Program-made: the position numbers and the translations under genes
Part shown: positions 8,272 through 16,454 of the stretch, one piece after another
How the letters are laid out: each line of letters begins with the position of its first letter
Numbering within the stretch: position 1 is the first letter of the stretch
Source: Candidatus Gastranaerophilales bacterium
Lineage (GTDB): Bacteria > Cyanobacteriota > Vampirovibrionia > Gastranaerophilales > Gastranaerophilaceae
DNA length: 64,000 nt
Reading direction: 5' to 3'
NCBI GenBank assembly: GCA_944324845.1
Contig: CALUXX010000004.1
Location: 62,001 to 126,000 of the forward strand
The notes under the pieces: generated by a model
Databases searched by the model: none
What the model saw: the letters and a program-made list of their open reading frames with translations, nothing else
What the model was told of the DNA's origin: nothing

Positions 8272-8294
8272 ATTTGAGTTTTATTATGTATAAT
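8265..8294 (+). promoter_or_regulatory. Predicted promoter of the WYL regulator gene
   Basis: TTGTCG (8265-8270), an 18-base spacer and a perfect TATAAT (8289-8294), 29 bases before the ATG at 8324. A strong CGGAGG ribosome site lies 5-6 bases upstream of the ATG. Confidence 0.65.
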
Positions 8295-8323
8295 ATAGTA
8301 AAACTTAAAACTCGGAGGTTGAA

Positions 8324-9283
8324 ATGTCTAGACTAAATAAAGCAAATGAAATAATAGAACTAGCTATACTTATGCAAAACAGTTATTGTGGATTAACAAT
8401 TGATGAAATAGCAGATAAATTTAATTGTTGCAGACGCTCGGCAGAAAGAATGAAAGCAGTCTTAACTGAAAAATTCCCAAATAAAATTGAAGAAGTAGAA
8501 AATTTTCATGACAATAAAAAAAGGTGGAGATTTAAAAAAGGAACGATGAATTGGCTTATAAATTTTTCGTCTTCTGATTTTGCAAATTTAGAAATGTGCA
8601 AAAATTTAATTAAAAATCCAAACAAGCAAAAAGAAATTCAAGAAATTATAGAAAAAATAAAAGCCTTAACACCTGATAAAATTTCGAATGTTGACATACA
8701 AGAGCTATTGTATAATCAAGCATATAGCGTAAGACAAGGCTTTAGAGAAGACATTTCATTGGATATTCTACAAATAATTAATGAAGGAATCTTGAGTCAA
8801 AAAAAAATTAAAGCTAAATACTTTGATAAAAATGTTCTTTTAAATCCTTATGGAATAATATACTCAGATAAATTATACCTAGCTGCTCATAATAACTGGG
8901 CTGATAAAATTTGGTTATACAGAATATCTAAATTAAAAGAAATTAAACTGACTAATGATTATTTTGATAAAGATGAAAAATTTAATATTCAAGATTATAC
9001 AAATAAATCTTTTGGAATTTATCAAAATGAAATCTTTGAAGTTGAACTTTTATTCAAAAAAGAAGCAACACCAGATGTTCAGGAATATTATTTCCATCCA
9101 ACACAAACTGGCAAATTAAATAATGATGGAACATATACTTTAAAATTTAAAGCATGCGGAGAATATGAAATCATTACAGAACTTTTAAAATGGCGAGATA
9201 GTGTAAAAATAATTGCACCTCGAAAATTAAAAGATGAATATAATCAAACAATTTTAGCTATGGTAAAAAACATAAAGGAGTAA
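8324..9283 (+). CDS. WYL-domain transcriptional regulator
   Basis: 319 aa. The N-terminal winged helix (about 1-60; LTIDEIADKFNCCRRSAERMKAVL) is a DeoR/YafY-type HTH. The central and C-terminal parts carry a WYL domain (about 150-215; LNPYGIIYSDKLYLAAHN, then WLYRISKLKEI) and a WCX-like extension. WYL proteins sense nucleotide-like ligands or nucleic acid and often control phage-defence and DNA-damage genes. Here it is divergent from a coiled-coil gene, with paired operators between, and is followed 3 bases later by an HNH gene. It probably regulates the island, including itself. Confidence 0.88.
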   Translation: MSRLNKANEIIELAILMQNSYCGLTIDEIADKFNCCRRSAERMKAVLTEKFPNKIEEVENFHDNKKRWRFKKGTMNWLINFSSSDFANLEMCKNLIKNPNKQKEIQEIIEKIKALTPDKISNVDIQELLYNQAYSVRQGFREDISLDILQIINEGILSQKKIKAKYFDKNVLLNPYGIIYSDKLYLAAHNNWADKIWLYRISKLKEIKLTNDYFDKDEKFNIQDYTNKSFGIYQNEIFEVELLFKKEATPDVQEYYFHPTQTGKLNNDGTYTLKFKACGEYEIITELLKWRDSVKIIAPRKLKDEYNQTILAMVKNIKE

Positions 9284-9286
9284 ATT

Positions 9287-9820
9287 ATGGATAGAATGCA
9301 TACATTAGAATTTATACAAGAACAAATAAACAATTCTACAATAATGACAAAAGAGGAAAAAGATGCCTATTTAAAAACATATAAAAAAAATTATTATGCG
9401 TGGCTTGATGACCTAAAATGTAGATTAAACAATTACGCCCCACTATTTAATGATCTAGAAACAAGAAAAAGTATTTCTCCTTCTTTTAAATATGTAAAAC
9501 ATAATTTAAAAGGTGAAATTTGGAAAGAATTTCCACTAAACAATAAATATACAGTGAGTAATCTTGGCAGAATAAAATATGAAGGAGTAATACAAAAACA
9601 AAAAGATGAAAAAACACAATATGTTACACTAGCAAATGAAAAGTTGAGAAAAGATTATATTTATAAATTTGTTGCATACACCTTTCTTGGGAAAAAAGAC
9701 GGAGATGGCTATCAAGTACACCATATAACAAACGATGGTTATTATAATACAGTTGATAACTTAGTATTACTAACAAAAGAAGAACATTCTTATGTCCATG
9801 GATTTAAAGTTTCCAGCTGA
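9287..9820 (+). CDS. NUMOD4/HNH endonuclease-like protein
   Basis: 177 aa, in an operon with the WYL gene (3-base gap, GGAG upstream). Residues 1-70 are helical and unassigned. Then IWKEFPLNNKYTVSNLGRIK is a NUMOD4 motif, and the HNH part is YQVHHITNDGYYNTVDNLVLLTKEEH with the expected His-His and Asn spacing. Such proteins are often mobile or homing nucleases found in phages and small islands. It is a distant relative of the one at 6974, not a recent copy. Confidence 0.75.
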   Translation: MDRMHTLEFIQEQINNSTIMTKEEKDAYLKTYKKNYYAWLDDLKCRLNNYAPLFNDLETRKSISPSFKYVKHNLKGEIWKEFPLNNKYTVSNLGRIKYEGVIQKQKDEKTQYVTLANEKLRKDYIYKFVAYTFLGKKDGDGYQVHHITNDGYYNTVDNLVLLTKEEHSYVHGFKVSS

Positions 9821-9936
9821 ACATAATATAAAAAATCACATGGCTTGATTTTAATTTATAGATCGTTTGATTTTGGTGTAAAGTAACACACTGTTTTCAA
9901 ACTCTTTGTTACTTTCAATCTATTTAAAGACGTAAA

Positions 9937-9960
9937 AAAGAGACCTATATAGGTCTCTTT
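9937..9960 (+). terminator. Terminator after the WYL-HNH operon
   Basis: A perfect 24-base palindrome (half-site AAAGAGACCTAT) with A-rich and T-rich ends lies about 115 bases past the HNH stop. The sequence 9821-10137 holds this hairpin, a second hairpin (AATTCTTTT/AAAAGAATT), and the right 41-bp repeat; I see no gene in it. Confidence 0.7.
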
Positions 9961-10018
9961 ATAAGACAAAAATTCTTTTTCTCGAAATAAAAGAATTTTT
10001 TGAAAAGCAAATCTACTT

Positions 10019-10059
10019 TATATTTTAGCCTAATTGGATATTTGTTAGACTTTCGTTTT
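10019..10059 (+). repeat. Right copy of the perfect 41-bp direct repeat
   Basis: Identical to 6286-6326. It is preceded by a 9-bp hairpin (AATTCTTTT..AAAAGAATT) and followed by CGAGAAAAAG, which complements CTTTTTCTCG just upstream. The repeat could thus be closed by a longer stem. Confidence 0.9.
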
Positions 10060-10137
10060 CCCGAGAAAAAGGATATTACAAACTAATGTACACTAATAAA
10101 GAACTTACATATTCTTAAATACTTTTTCCTATTATGT

Positions 10138-10587
10138 TTATGGTTTTAATTTGCCTTGAAATTTCCAGATAGTAAATAATGCCACGTAAAACATCCATAC
10201 ACCACCTAATGTTAGTATCTCATACGCAAGAAGAGATGCCCATTCAAAACGATATTCTATAATATCATGCAATGCAAAACATAACATTATAAGTGCATCA
10301 TAACCAAACGCCAATAACAATGAATGCATTCTAAGAATGGGGCTTGTTTTTAATTCATCTGCCACTCTAATCAATTCTAAATTAGGTGAAACTTTTACCA
10401 ATGTAACAAATAATAGGTATAGAATAAATAGTTTTGCAAGTAAGTATAGTAAAATAAAGCAAATTGGAAGTATCCAGTTTTGTGATATATAACAAATTAT
10501 AAAAAAAACTAGAAAAATTCCAAACATAAACATAACTAATAGAATATTGAAAAGATTTAAGTATAAATAAAAATCGAATTTCTTCAC
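10138..10587 (-). CDS. Small integral membrane protein, unknown
   Basis: 149 aa with about four hydrophobic helices (roughly 10-33, 38-65, 90-108 and 117-142). No family recognised and no catalytic motif seen. It lies just outside the right 41-bp repeat and has no partner in an operon. The start MKKFDFYLY has GGAGAA upstream on the minus strand. Confidence 0.6.
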   Translation of the reverse strand: MKKFDFYLYLNLFNILLVMFMFGIFLVFFIICYISQNWILPICFILLYLLAKLFILYLLFVTLVKVSPNLELIRVADELKTSPILRMHSLLLAFGYDALIMLCFALHDIIEYRFEWASLLAYEILTLGGVWMFYVALFTIWKFQGKLKP

Positions 10588-10768
10588 AGATCCAATTTCT
10601 CCTAATTTATTTCAGTTTATATCTACATTTCACAATTGTAAAGTATGGATTTAATTTTCCTGTTTTTTGAGCACTACGAACCTTTTAATGGTATTTCTTT
10701 ATTATAATGTTAACCGCTCAAATATCGATTGAATTTGAGTTATAGTAAATTATGTGTATAATTAAAAT

Positions 10769-11056
10769 ATGTTTTATTATTGCGCGATAATTATCACGAC
10801 ATTTACATTTTACAGAATTTTAAAACTGAAAAATTTTTATAAAATAATACTAAGTATTATTTTGGGAGTTTTTCTTACTATTTTCATTATAATATTGAAT
10901 AATGTTGCATTTAATGCGTATTGTACTTTAACTGATTACATAGGGTATAATTCTATAACAAAATTTATACGATTTTGTCTTCATTTTAGTGATTGGGTAA
11001 CACTTATCATTATACAAATGTTATTATTATATTTTTTCTATAAAAAGAGAAATTAA
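10769..11056 (+). CDS. Small membrane protein, unknown (weak)
   Basis: 95 aa with three hydrophobic segments (about 1-18, 25-48 and 75-92). No Shine-Dalgarno is visible; a TATAAT-like sequence lies about 12 bases before the ATG, so if real it may be leaderless. It ends 4 bases before the convergent stop of the ADP-ribosyltransferase gene. I keep it because the gap is otherwise empty, but it could be chance. Confidence 0.35.
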   Translation: MFYYCAIIITTFTFYRILKLKNFYKIILSIILGVFLTIFIIILNNVAFNAYCTLTDYIGYNSITKFIRFCLHFSDWVTLIIIQMLLLYFFYKKRN

Positions 11057-11060
11057 AACC

Positions 11061-12104
11061 TTATTCCCAAACATGGATTTTTGATATTATATCTTCTAGC
11101 GTCACTTCGGTATCTTTAAAAGCCATTTCATATAGTTTTTCTGCCATTGCTCGTCTTTCAGCTTCATATTTGCCGCTATTTGTGACTTCCGTATATTTTG
11201 TGTTTCTCGGCAATAAAATTTCGGATTCCATCGAAAATAATTTGTTATTCGGATTAAATTCAGCCTGAAAATCTTTTATCTTATGTCCGTTAGTTGTTTT
11301 TATTAAGTGAAACTGATAATCATTTCCTCTTTGACATCGTACTTGCACAGGATTAAGTTGAGAACTTGTTGAATAGAATTGTCTGGCATTTCCGTCAAAT
11401 AAACCGCCTCTATATATAAAGCCGTTGTAGGTTCCATATCTTTTATCTAGCTGTTCCAAGGAATAATCCAAACACTTTACAAAATCATTTGCAGAATCAG
11501 AATCAAGGTGCAATAACTCTTTATTACCATTCAAAAACTCTTTACTATATACCAAAGTGCCTTCTTTTACAGTACCAAGTTTACCATTTTGGTTATATTT
11601 CAAAAACATATTTATATCAGCACTTATATCTGCTTCCCCACAATATGGAAGCAAACCTTTTAACTCTTCCGGGACATTTCTATAGGCTTGAGAATCATAA
11701 CGATAAAATACATTTCCTTCTTTTGTGTTTTGTATTATTCCACCGCTTGAAATATATCTTTTTTCAAATCCAAGAAGTTTTTCCAAAGTTGAGCAATATT
11801 CTTCTTTTGAACAAATGTTTTTTGCCTGCTGTATTGAAATATTATCATTTAAGATTGCCTGACAATTTTTGTTGACATTAGTATTTTTACACAGCAATTT
11901 TTTTATCCCGCTTAATTTCCCTTTAAAAGCCAAAATACCCAGTGCTACTAATGGTACGGCGGCAGAATATGCAAGAGCTTTTTGTACAGTTTTCTTTTTA
12001 TTGGTATTGATAGATTGGGGTTCACTGCATTGCTTAGATTTTTTTGTATAATTTAAAGGAACATTACCTATATAACTACTATATGACAAATTTTGCGTTA
12101 TCAT
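11061..12104 (-). CDS. Predicted R-S-ExE ADP-ribosyltransferase (toxin/effector-like), membrane-anchored
   Basis: 347 aa. A 40-residue Asn/Ser/Lys-rich leader precedes one hydrophobic helix (about 43-60). The C-terminal domain carries the three signatures of arginine-type mono-ADP-ribosyltransferases: the Arg in IYRGG (R232), the STS strand in FYSTSSQ (S245-S247), and the ARTT motif MESEILLPRNTKY with E293-x-E295. These enzymes transfer ADP-ribose from NAD+ to a protein; bacterial members are mostly toxins or effectors. No classical signal peptide precedes the helix, so export or display is uncertain. It is divergent from the calpain-like gene (170-base gap). Family assignment rests on motifs only; the target is unknown. 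Confidence 0.75.
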   Translation of the reverse strand: MITQNLSYSSYIGNVPLNYTKKSKQCSEPQSINTNKKKTVQKALAYSAAVPLVALGILAFKGKLSGIKKLLCKNTNVNKNCQAILNDNISIQQAKNICSKEEYCSTLEKLLGFEKRYISSGGIIQNTKEGNVFYRYDSQAYRNVPEELKGLLPYCGEADISADINMFLKYNQNGKLGTVKEGTLVYSKEFLNGNKELLHLDSDSANDFVKCLDYSLEQLDKRYGTYNGFIYRGGLFDGNARQFYSTSSQLNPVQVRCQRGNDYQFHLIKTTNGHKIKDFQAEFNPNNKLFSMESEILLPRNTKYTEVTNSGKYEAERRAMAEKLYEMAFKDTEVTLEDIISKIHVWE

Positions 12105-12274
12105 TTTACTACCTTGAAAATACTACCTATTATATATAAAAACATTGCCCAAATCAAAATTGCGTTTTATCCCTTTAATATTAAACATAAACATTAGTAA
12201 ATATTTGTATAAATAATGTCAATTATTTATCTCAAAATGTTTTTATTAGTATAAGCGAGATTGTAAGGGGATAT

Positions 12275-13189
12275 ATGTTTTCAGTTTACACAAATTCGAC
12301 AAATCAGGTCGGCAAAACGGCAGTTTCAGCTAATACTCAAATTAGTCAACAAAAATCTACAAAAAAAATACCGATTTTCAATTTCAAAACATCTCAAGAA
12401 AAATTTCAGGATTTTATGCCTAAATTTTATACAGTGGATTTTGACTCTATCGATGGAATAAAATATATCACTGACTATTTAGATAAACCTATTTCTATAG
12501 ATAGGAAAATTGATGCAACAACACAAGTAAAAAATGATTGTTGGTTACTTACGGGAATTAATGCACTTTCAAGCACAACAGTCGGCAAAGAATATATTAA
12601 AAAGGCTATTATACACCATAACAGCGATAATATAACAATTCATTTTAGAGGAACTAACACAACAATAAATATTCCTCAAATAGTATTTGAAGGAGCTAAA
12701 CAAAGCAATTATTATGTAAAAGGTGATGATGATATGTTGGCAATCGAAATTGCTACTGAGTATTATAAAAAAATGCTAATAACAAACAATGAAGCAGCAA
12801 AAAATCCAGGACCTAATGTAATTACAGGAAAGCATTCTTCAGGAAATCTGAAAGATCCTTTGGCCGGAGGCTTTTCATCTGATATAATGTTTTTAATTAC
12901 CGGTAAACGTTCTCAAACTATCTTTAACAATAAAGATGGTTGTTCAAAACAAATTAAAGAAACTATTGATAAAAAATTAAAAACTCCAGACCAATATGCA
13001 ATGACTTGTAATTTCAAAGAAGCAAAAAACGGATTATATATTCACCACGCATATACAATAAAAAGTGTCGATAAAGACTTTATAACACTAATAAATCCTC
13101 ACAATAGCGCTAAAGAAGAAAAAATTCCTATTAATGAATTTTATGAAAATGTCGCCAGTGTAACTTTATTAGATTTAAATAAGTGTTAA
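12275..13189 (+). CDS. Calpain-like (papain-fold) cysteine protease
   Basis: 304 aa. The catalytic triad of the C2 calpain family is visible in order: C89 in KNDCWLLTGINAL, H258 in IHHAYTIKSV, and N274 in ITLINPHN. Between them lies a domain of normal size for calpain core domains. Residues 1-50 form an Asn/Ser/Thr/Gln-rich leader with no signal peptide or membrane helix. Bacterial calpain-like proteases are uncommon and often act on surface or host proteins. ATG 12275 has an AAGGGGA ribosome site. It is divergent from the ADP-ribosyltransferase, suggesting co-regulated effectors. Ca2+ dependence cannot be judged. Confidence 0.78.
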   Translation: MFSVYTNSTNQVGKTAVSANTQISQQKSTKKIPIFNFKTSQEKFQDFMPKFYTVDFDSIDGIKYITDYLDKPISIDRKIDATTQVKNDCWLLTGINALSSTTVGKEYIKKAIIHHNSDNITIHFRGTNTTINIPQIVFEGAKQSNYYVKGDDDMLAIEIATEYYKKMLITNNEAAKNPGPNVITGKHSSGNLKDPLAGGFSSDIMFLITGKRSQTIFNNKDGCSKQIKETIDKKLKTPDQYAMTCNFKEAKNGLYIHHAYTIKSVDKDFITLINPHNSAKEEKIPINEFYENVASVTLLDLNKC

Positions 13190-13239
13190 ATTTTTACTAC
13201 TATTTGTGAAATATTTTTTTTATTATAAAATATTATTGT

Positions 13240-14523
13240 ATGAAAAAGTTAATAATTACTATTTGCTTACTCAGCAGTATATATTTGCCCGTGATTGCCA
13301 TTGATTCAAGTCAGTTGGCACATTCTGATACAGATAGATATAAGATTTCACTTGAAGAAGCTATTAATATGGCTTTAGATGGAAATATCGAATTGCAAGA
13401 ACAAAGAAAAAATCTTGGGATTTCGCAAAATAACATCAAAAAAGCCAATGCTCTTAAAAACCCTCAAGTTCAATCTAATTTGTTAATGGGACCTATCGGG
13501 AAAGGAAATTCCAGCCAAGTCGGTTTGATGTTACCGATTGAAATTTCTAAACGCGGAGCTAGAAAAAAAGCCGCTTTAACTGATTTATCTTATACTGAAA
13601 ACAAAATTAAAGATTATGAATTTAAATTAAAACTAAGAGTTAGAACATCTTATTTCAATTTATTGGTTGCAAAATCTGAATTAAAAATCATGCAAGATAG
13701 ACGTGAATTATTAGAAGATTTATTAAATATTGCAAAAAACAAACCAAAAGATTCACCTAATTATGAAATTGAAGTTTTACAGGCTGATATGAAATTAAAA
13801 AAACAAGATGTTAATATTAACCGTGTAAAAATGGATATTAGATCTGCTCAATATAATTTCAACAGAGTTTTAAATCTTTCTAATAATCCGACTTTGTATG
13901 ATGTGAAAGATTATTCGGTTTTTGGACAAGAATTTTATACTCAATTAAATTTGCCAAATTATGAAGAGCTTGAAGCTATTGCTTTAAAAAACAGATATGA
14001 TATTAAAATGTCTGAAGACAAAATTACAAAAGCAAAACAAGATTTGGAAGTTATAACAAGACAAAGAATTCCTGATTTGTATTTATCAGGCGGTTATGCG
14101 TTTGCTCATGATGGAACTTCCGGTGCTTATGTTGGTGCAGGATTTGATATTCCTGCATTATATCGTTATACTCCGGAAATTAAGAATGCTAAATTGGAAT
14201 ATGACAAAGCGCAATTAGAATACAATTCAATTACAAATATTACTAAAAATGTTATCCATACAAATTATGACAAATTTATAATGGCTCAAGAAAATGTTGG
14301 TCACTACAAAGAAATTGTTGAAGAATCCAATAAAATTCTTAACTTATCTAAACAAAGATATAAAAAAGGCAAAACTTCTTTAGCTAATTTAATTATTGTT
14401 GAGCATTCTCATCAAGAATTGCTTAATGAATATTTAGAAGCGGTAAGAGCTTATTACAACTCTTATATCGCACTTTTGCAAGAAATCGGTTTAGATAACT
14501 TTACTATTGACATTGATTTATAA
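13240..14523 (+). CDS. TolC-family outer membrane efflux protein
   Basis: 427 aa with a signal peptide (MKKLIITICLLSSIYLPVIA). Two similar helical halves of the outer-membrane factor fold follow, starting with the hallmark ISLEEAINMALDGNIELQEQRKNL and ending in RYKKGKTSLANLI, typical of the second repeat. It is closest in style to CusC/CzcC-type factors. It forms an outer-membrane channel for tripartite efflux or type I secretion; no inner-membrane partner is adjacent. It converges on and overlaps by 20 bases the aryl-polyene operon end, so a link with that pathway is possible but unproven. Confidence 0.88.
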   Translation: MKKLIITICLLSSIYLPVIAIDSSQLAHSDTDRYKISLEEAINMALDGNIELQEQRKNLGISQNNIKKANALKNPQVQSNLLMGPIGKGNSSQVGLMLPIEISKRGARKKAALTDLSYTENKIKDYEFKLKLRVRTSYFNLLVAKSELKIMQDRRELLEDLLNIAKNKPKDSPNYEIEVLQADMKLKKQDVNINRVKMDIRSAQYNFNRVLNLSNNPTLYDVKDYSVFGQEFYTQLNLPNYEELEAIALKNRYDIKMSEDKITKAKQDLEVITRQRIPDLYLSGGYAFAHDGTSGAYVGAGFDIPALYRYTPEIKNAKLEYDKAQLEYNSITNITKNVIHTNYDKFIMAQENVGHYKEIVEESNKILNLSKQRYKKGKTSLANLIIVEHSHQELLNEYLEAVRAYYNSYIALLQEIGLDNFTIDIDL

Positions 14524-15400
14524 AAAAATCATAAAAATTATAGAATTGAAACGGATTAACTAAAATTATTTTTTCTAAGTATTTTGTATAAGCATTTACA
14601 AGTTCTTTTTCTGATAAAATATCTTGTTTTTCAGCGTATATTTGATATTTATTACCAATTTTCACCGCTGAAATAAAATATACAGGAACTTCCATCAATT
14701 TTGCAAATCTAAACGTTCCTTCAGGTAAAAGAATTTTGTGAGAAAACATTTCGGTTTCAATACTTTTAATATCATTATTTTCAGCAAGTCTATCACCTGC
14801 AATAAAAACAACATCTCCATTATCAAGATTTTCTTTTAATTCTATCGCCGTATTTAGTCCGACATCTTCTATAAAAAACAATTTTACGGGAAATTCGCGC
14901 TTTATACTGTTTAAAAAACTATTAAAAATCTGGCTTTGCTTATTACTCAAAAAGATATTGATATTAAACTCAGAGTTGTTATCAGCCAACAATGAGTGCA
15001 TAATTTCAATATTACCTACATGACAGCATATAAAAAACACACCTTTTTGCTTTTTAATATCTTCAAACAACTTTGTTTCTATATCCTTATCAGCAAAAAC
15101 AACATCCTTAGAATCAAAATCACCACTATAAACCAACATTTTATCAACAAGACTTATTGCATATGAATATATATGCTTGAATTGATTTACCGGTGAAGGT
15201 TTAAGATTAGTATAAGGTTTTATAATTTCAAAATACTTTTTAGAATAATTTCTAACTTTTGGAGCAAAAACAAAAGTAAAAAAAGATACAAAAAATGCGA
15301 TTAAATATAAAACATTTTTGCCAAATATTTTATATAAATACCAAGACAAAAGTAACCTTTTAGTGCCGGCAGACTGCTCTTTAATCTGAAACCACTGCAT
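14504..15400 (-). CDS. Lysophospholipid/LpxL-like acyltransferase of the aryl-polyene cluster
   Basis: 298 aa from the ATG at 15400, chosen because MQWFQIKEQSAGTKRLLLSW matches the usual start of LpxL-like proteins in aryl-polyene clusters and GGAG precedes it. A longer frame from 15481 would overlap the previous gene by 101 bases. The HxxxxE acyltransferase motif is HVGNIE, and a hydrophobic helix near the N-terminus anchors it in the inner membrane. It probably attaches the polyene acyl chain to a lipid. It is the last gene of the leftward operon, overlapping the methyltransferase by 20 bases. Confidence 0.85.
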   Translation of the reverse strand: MQWFQIKEQSAGTKRLLLSWYLYKIFGKNVLYLIAFFVSFFTFVFAPKVRNYSKKYFEIIKPYTNLKPSPVNQFKHIYSYAISLVDKMLVYSGDFDSKDVVFADKDIETKLFEDIKKQKGVFFICCHVGNIEIMHSLLADNNSEFNINIFLSNKQSQIFNSFLNSIKREFPVKLFFIEDVGLNTAIELKENLDNGDVVFIAGDRLAENNDIKSIETEMFSHKILLPEGTFRFAKLMEVPVYFISAVKIGNKYQIYAEKQDILSEKELVNAYTKYLEKIILVNPFQFYNFYDFFINQCQ

Positions 15401-16454
15401 TTTTTCTGCACTCCAAAAGGGTGTAATTAAATGAACCAATATCATTTGTACATTCAAAGATATATAATCCTGAATCTTCAATAATATCTTTCATTTCATC
15501 AAAAGTATAGAACTTGCTAACTCCATTTGCCATGCAAGTAAAATAAAGTGATGAATGACACAATGAATATTCAGCTGCTGCAAATGCTTGTTTATCAGTA
15601 TATGGTTCAAGAATATATATCGCAGAATTTTCATCCATATTGTTTTGTATATCAACTAAAATCTTTTTAATATCTTTTTTAGAAAAACAATCTAAAAATT
15701 GACTTAAAAAGATTGCGCTATTTTGCATTTTAGGATATTCAGGATTTTCATCAAGAACATTGATTGAACAGAATTTGCATTGTTTTAATTCTTCATCATC
15801 TTTTATTTTTTGAATGTTTTCATCCAAATCAAACATTGTTATATCAATGTTTTCATTATGTTTAAGACATAATTTCTCAAATTTTCCTGTATTGCCGCCA
15901 ATATCATAGATTGAATTATATTTTTGAGTAATAATTTGATAAACTTCTTCAAAACAATTATCCGAATAAAAATGATCAAATTCGTACCAATGCTGCCTCA
16001 TATTTTTAGGCAATTTTGTTATTGCAGGATAAATTGTAGGATAATCGCCTACAAATTTATGCAAACCTTTCGGTTGCTTAGATTTGAATGAATTTGTTAA
16101 TTCACTTGCTCCCAAATAGCATACATCTTTTACATAATTGAAATTAATTCGTGTCATTTCATCATAAAGAAAAACTTTGCCCATTTGAGTTAATGAATAT
16201 AAATTATCTTCTTTTACTACCAAATTGTTAAGTAAACCAACTTTTAAAAGAGTTCTGACTGTATATTCATCAAGATTTAGTTTTTCAATAATTTCAGATT
16301 CTGTTGCAGAAGATTTATCTATAAATTCTAAAATCCCAAATTCAAGCATTGCAGCAAGAGCCTGAAATGCCATTGGAGCAAATACTAATTTCTGCGCATC
16401 TGTTAGTGCTGTTATAATAGAGTTGTTTTTGTTTTTTCTTTTAAATTTCTTCAT
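15381..16454 (-). CDS. SAM-dependent methyltransferase with N-terminal dimerisation winged helix
   Basis: 357 aa. The first 100 residues resemble the dimerisation domain of small-molecule O-methyltransferases (AMLEFGILEFIDKSSATESEI). The Rossmann part has YDIGGNTGKFEKL as the SAM-binding glycine loop and MFDL as the acidic ribose-binding residue. Aryl-polyene clusters usually contain a methyltransferase that modifies the aromatic head group (C- or O-methylation); which one cannot be told. It overlaps the MMPL exporter gene by 14 bases. Confidence 0.88.
   Translation of the reverse strand: MKKFKRKNKNNSIITALTDAQKLVFAPMAFQALAAMLEFGILEFIDKSSATESEIIEKLNLDEYTVRTLLKVGLLNNLVVKEDNLYSLTQMGKVFLYDEMTRINFNYVKDVCYLGASELTNSFKSKQPKGLHKFVGDYPTIYPAITKLPKNMRQHWYEFDHFYSDNCFEEVYQIITQKYNSIYDIGGNTGKFEKLCLKHNENIDITMFDLDENIQKIKDDEELKQCKFCSINVLDENPEYPKMQNSAIFLSQFLDCFSKKDIKKILVDIQNNMDENSAIYILEPYTDKQAFAAAEYSLCHSSLYFTCMANGVSKFYTFDEMKDIIEDSGLYIFECTNDIGSFNYTLLECRKNAVVSD

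Noticed and set aside
6080-10060. Island as a tmRNA-integrated element
   Set aside because: The tmRNA 3' end is not repeated at the far side of the island, and the 41-bp repeats lie 180 bases beyond tmRNA; no integrase gene is present.
15381-15481. Longer start (15481) for the acyltransferase
   Set aside because: It would overlap the methyltransferase by 101 bases; ATG 15400 has a ribosome site and the typical family start.
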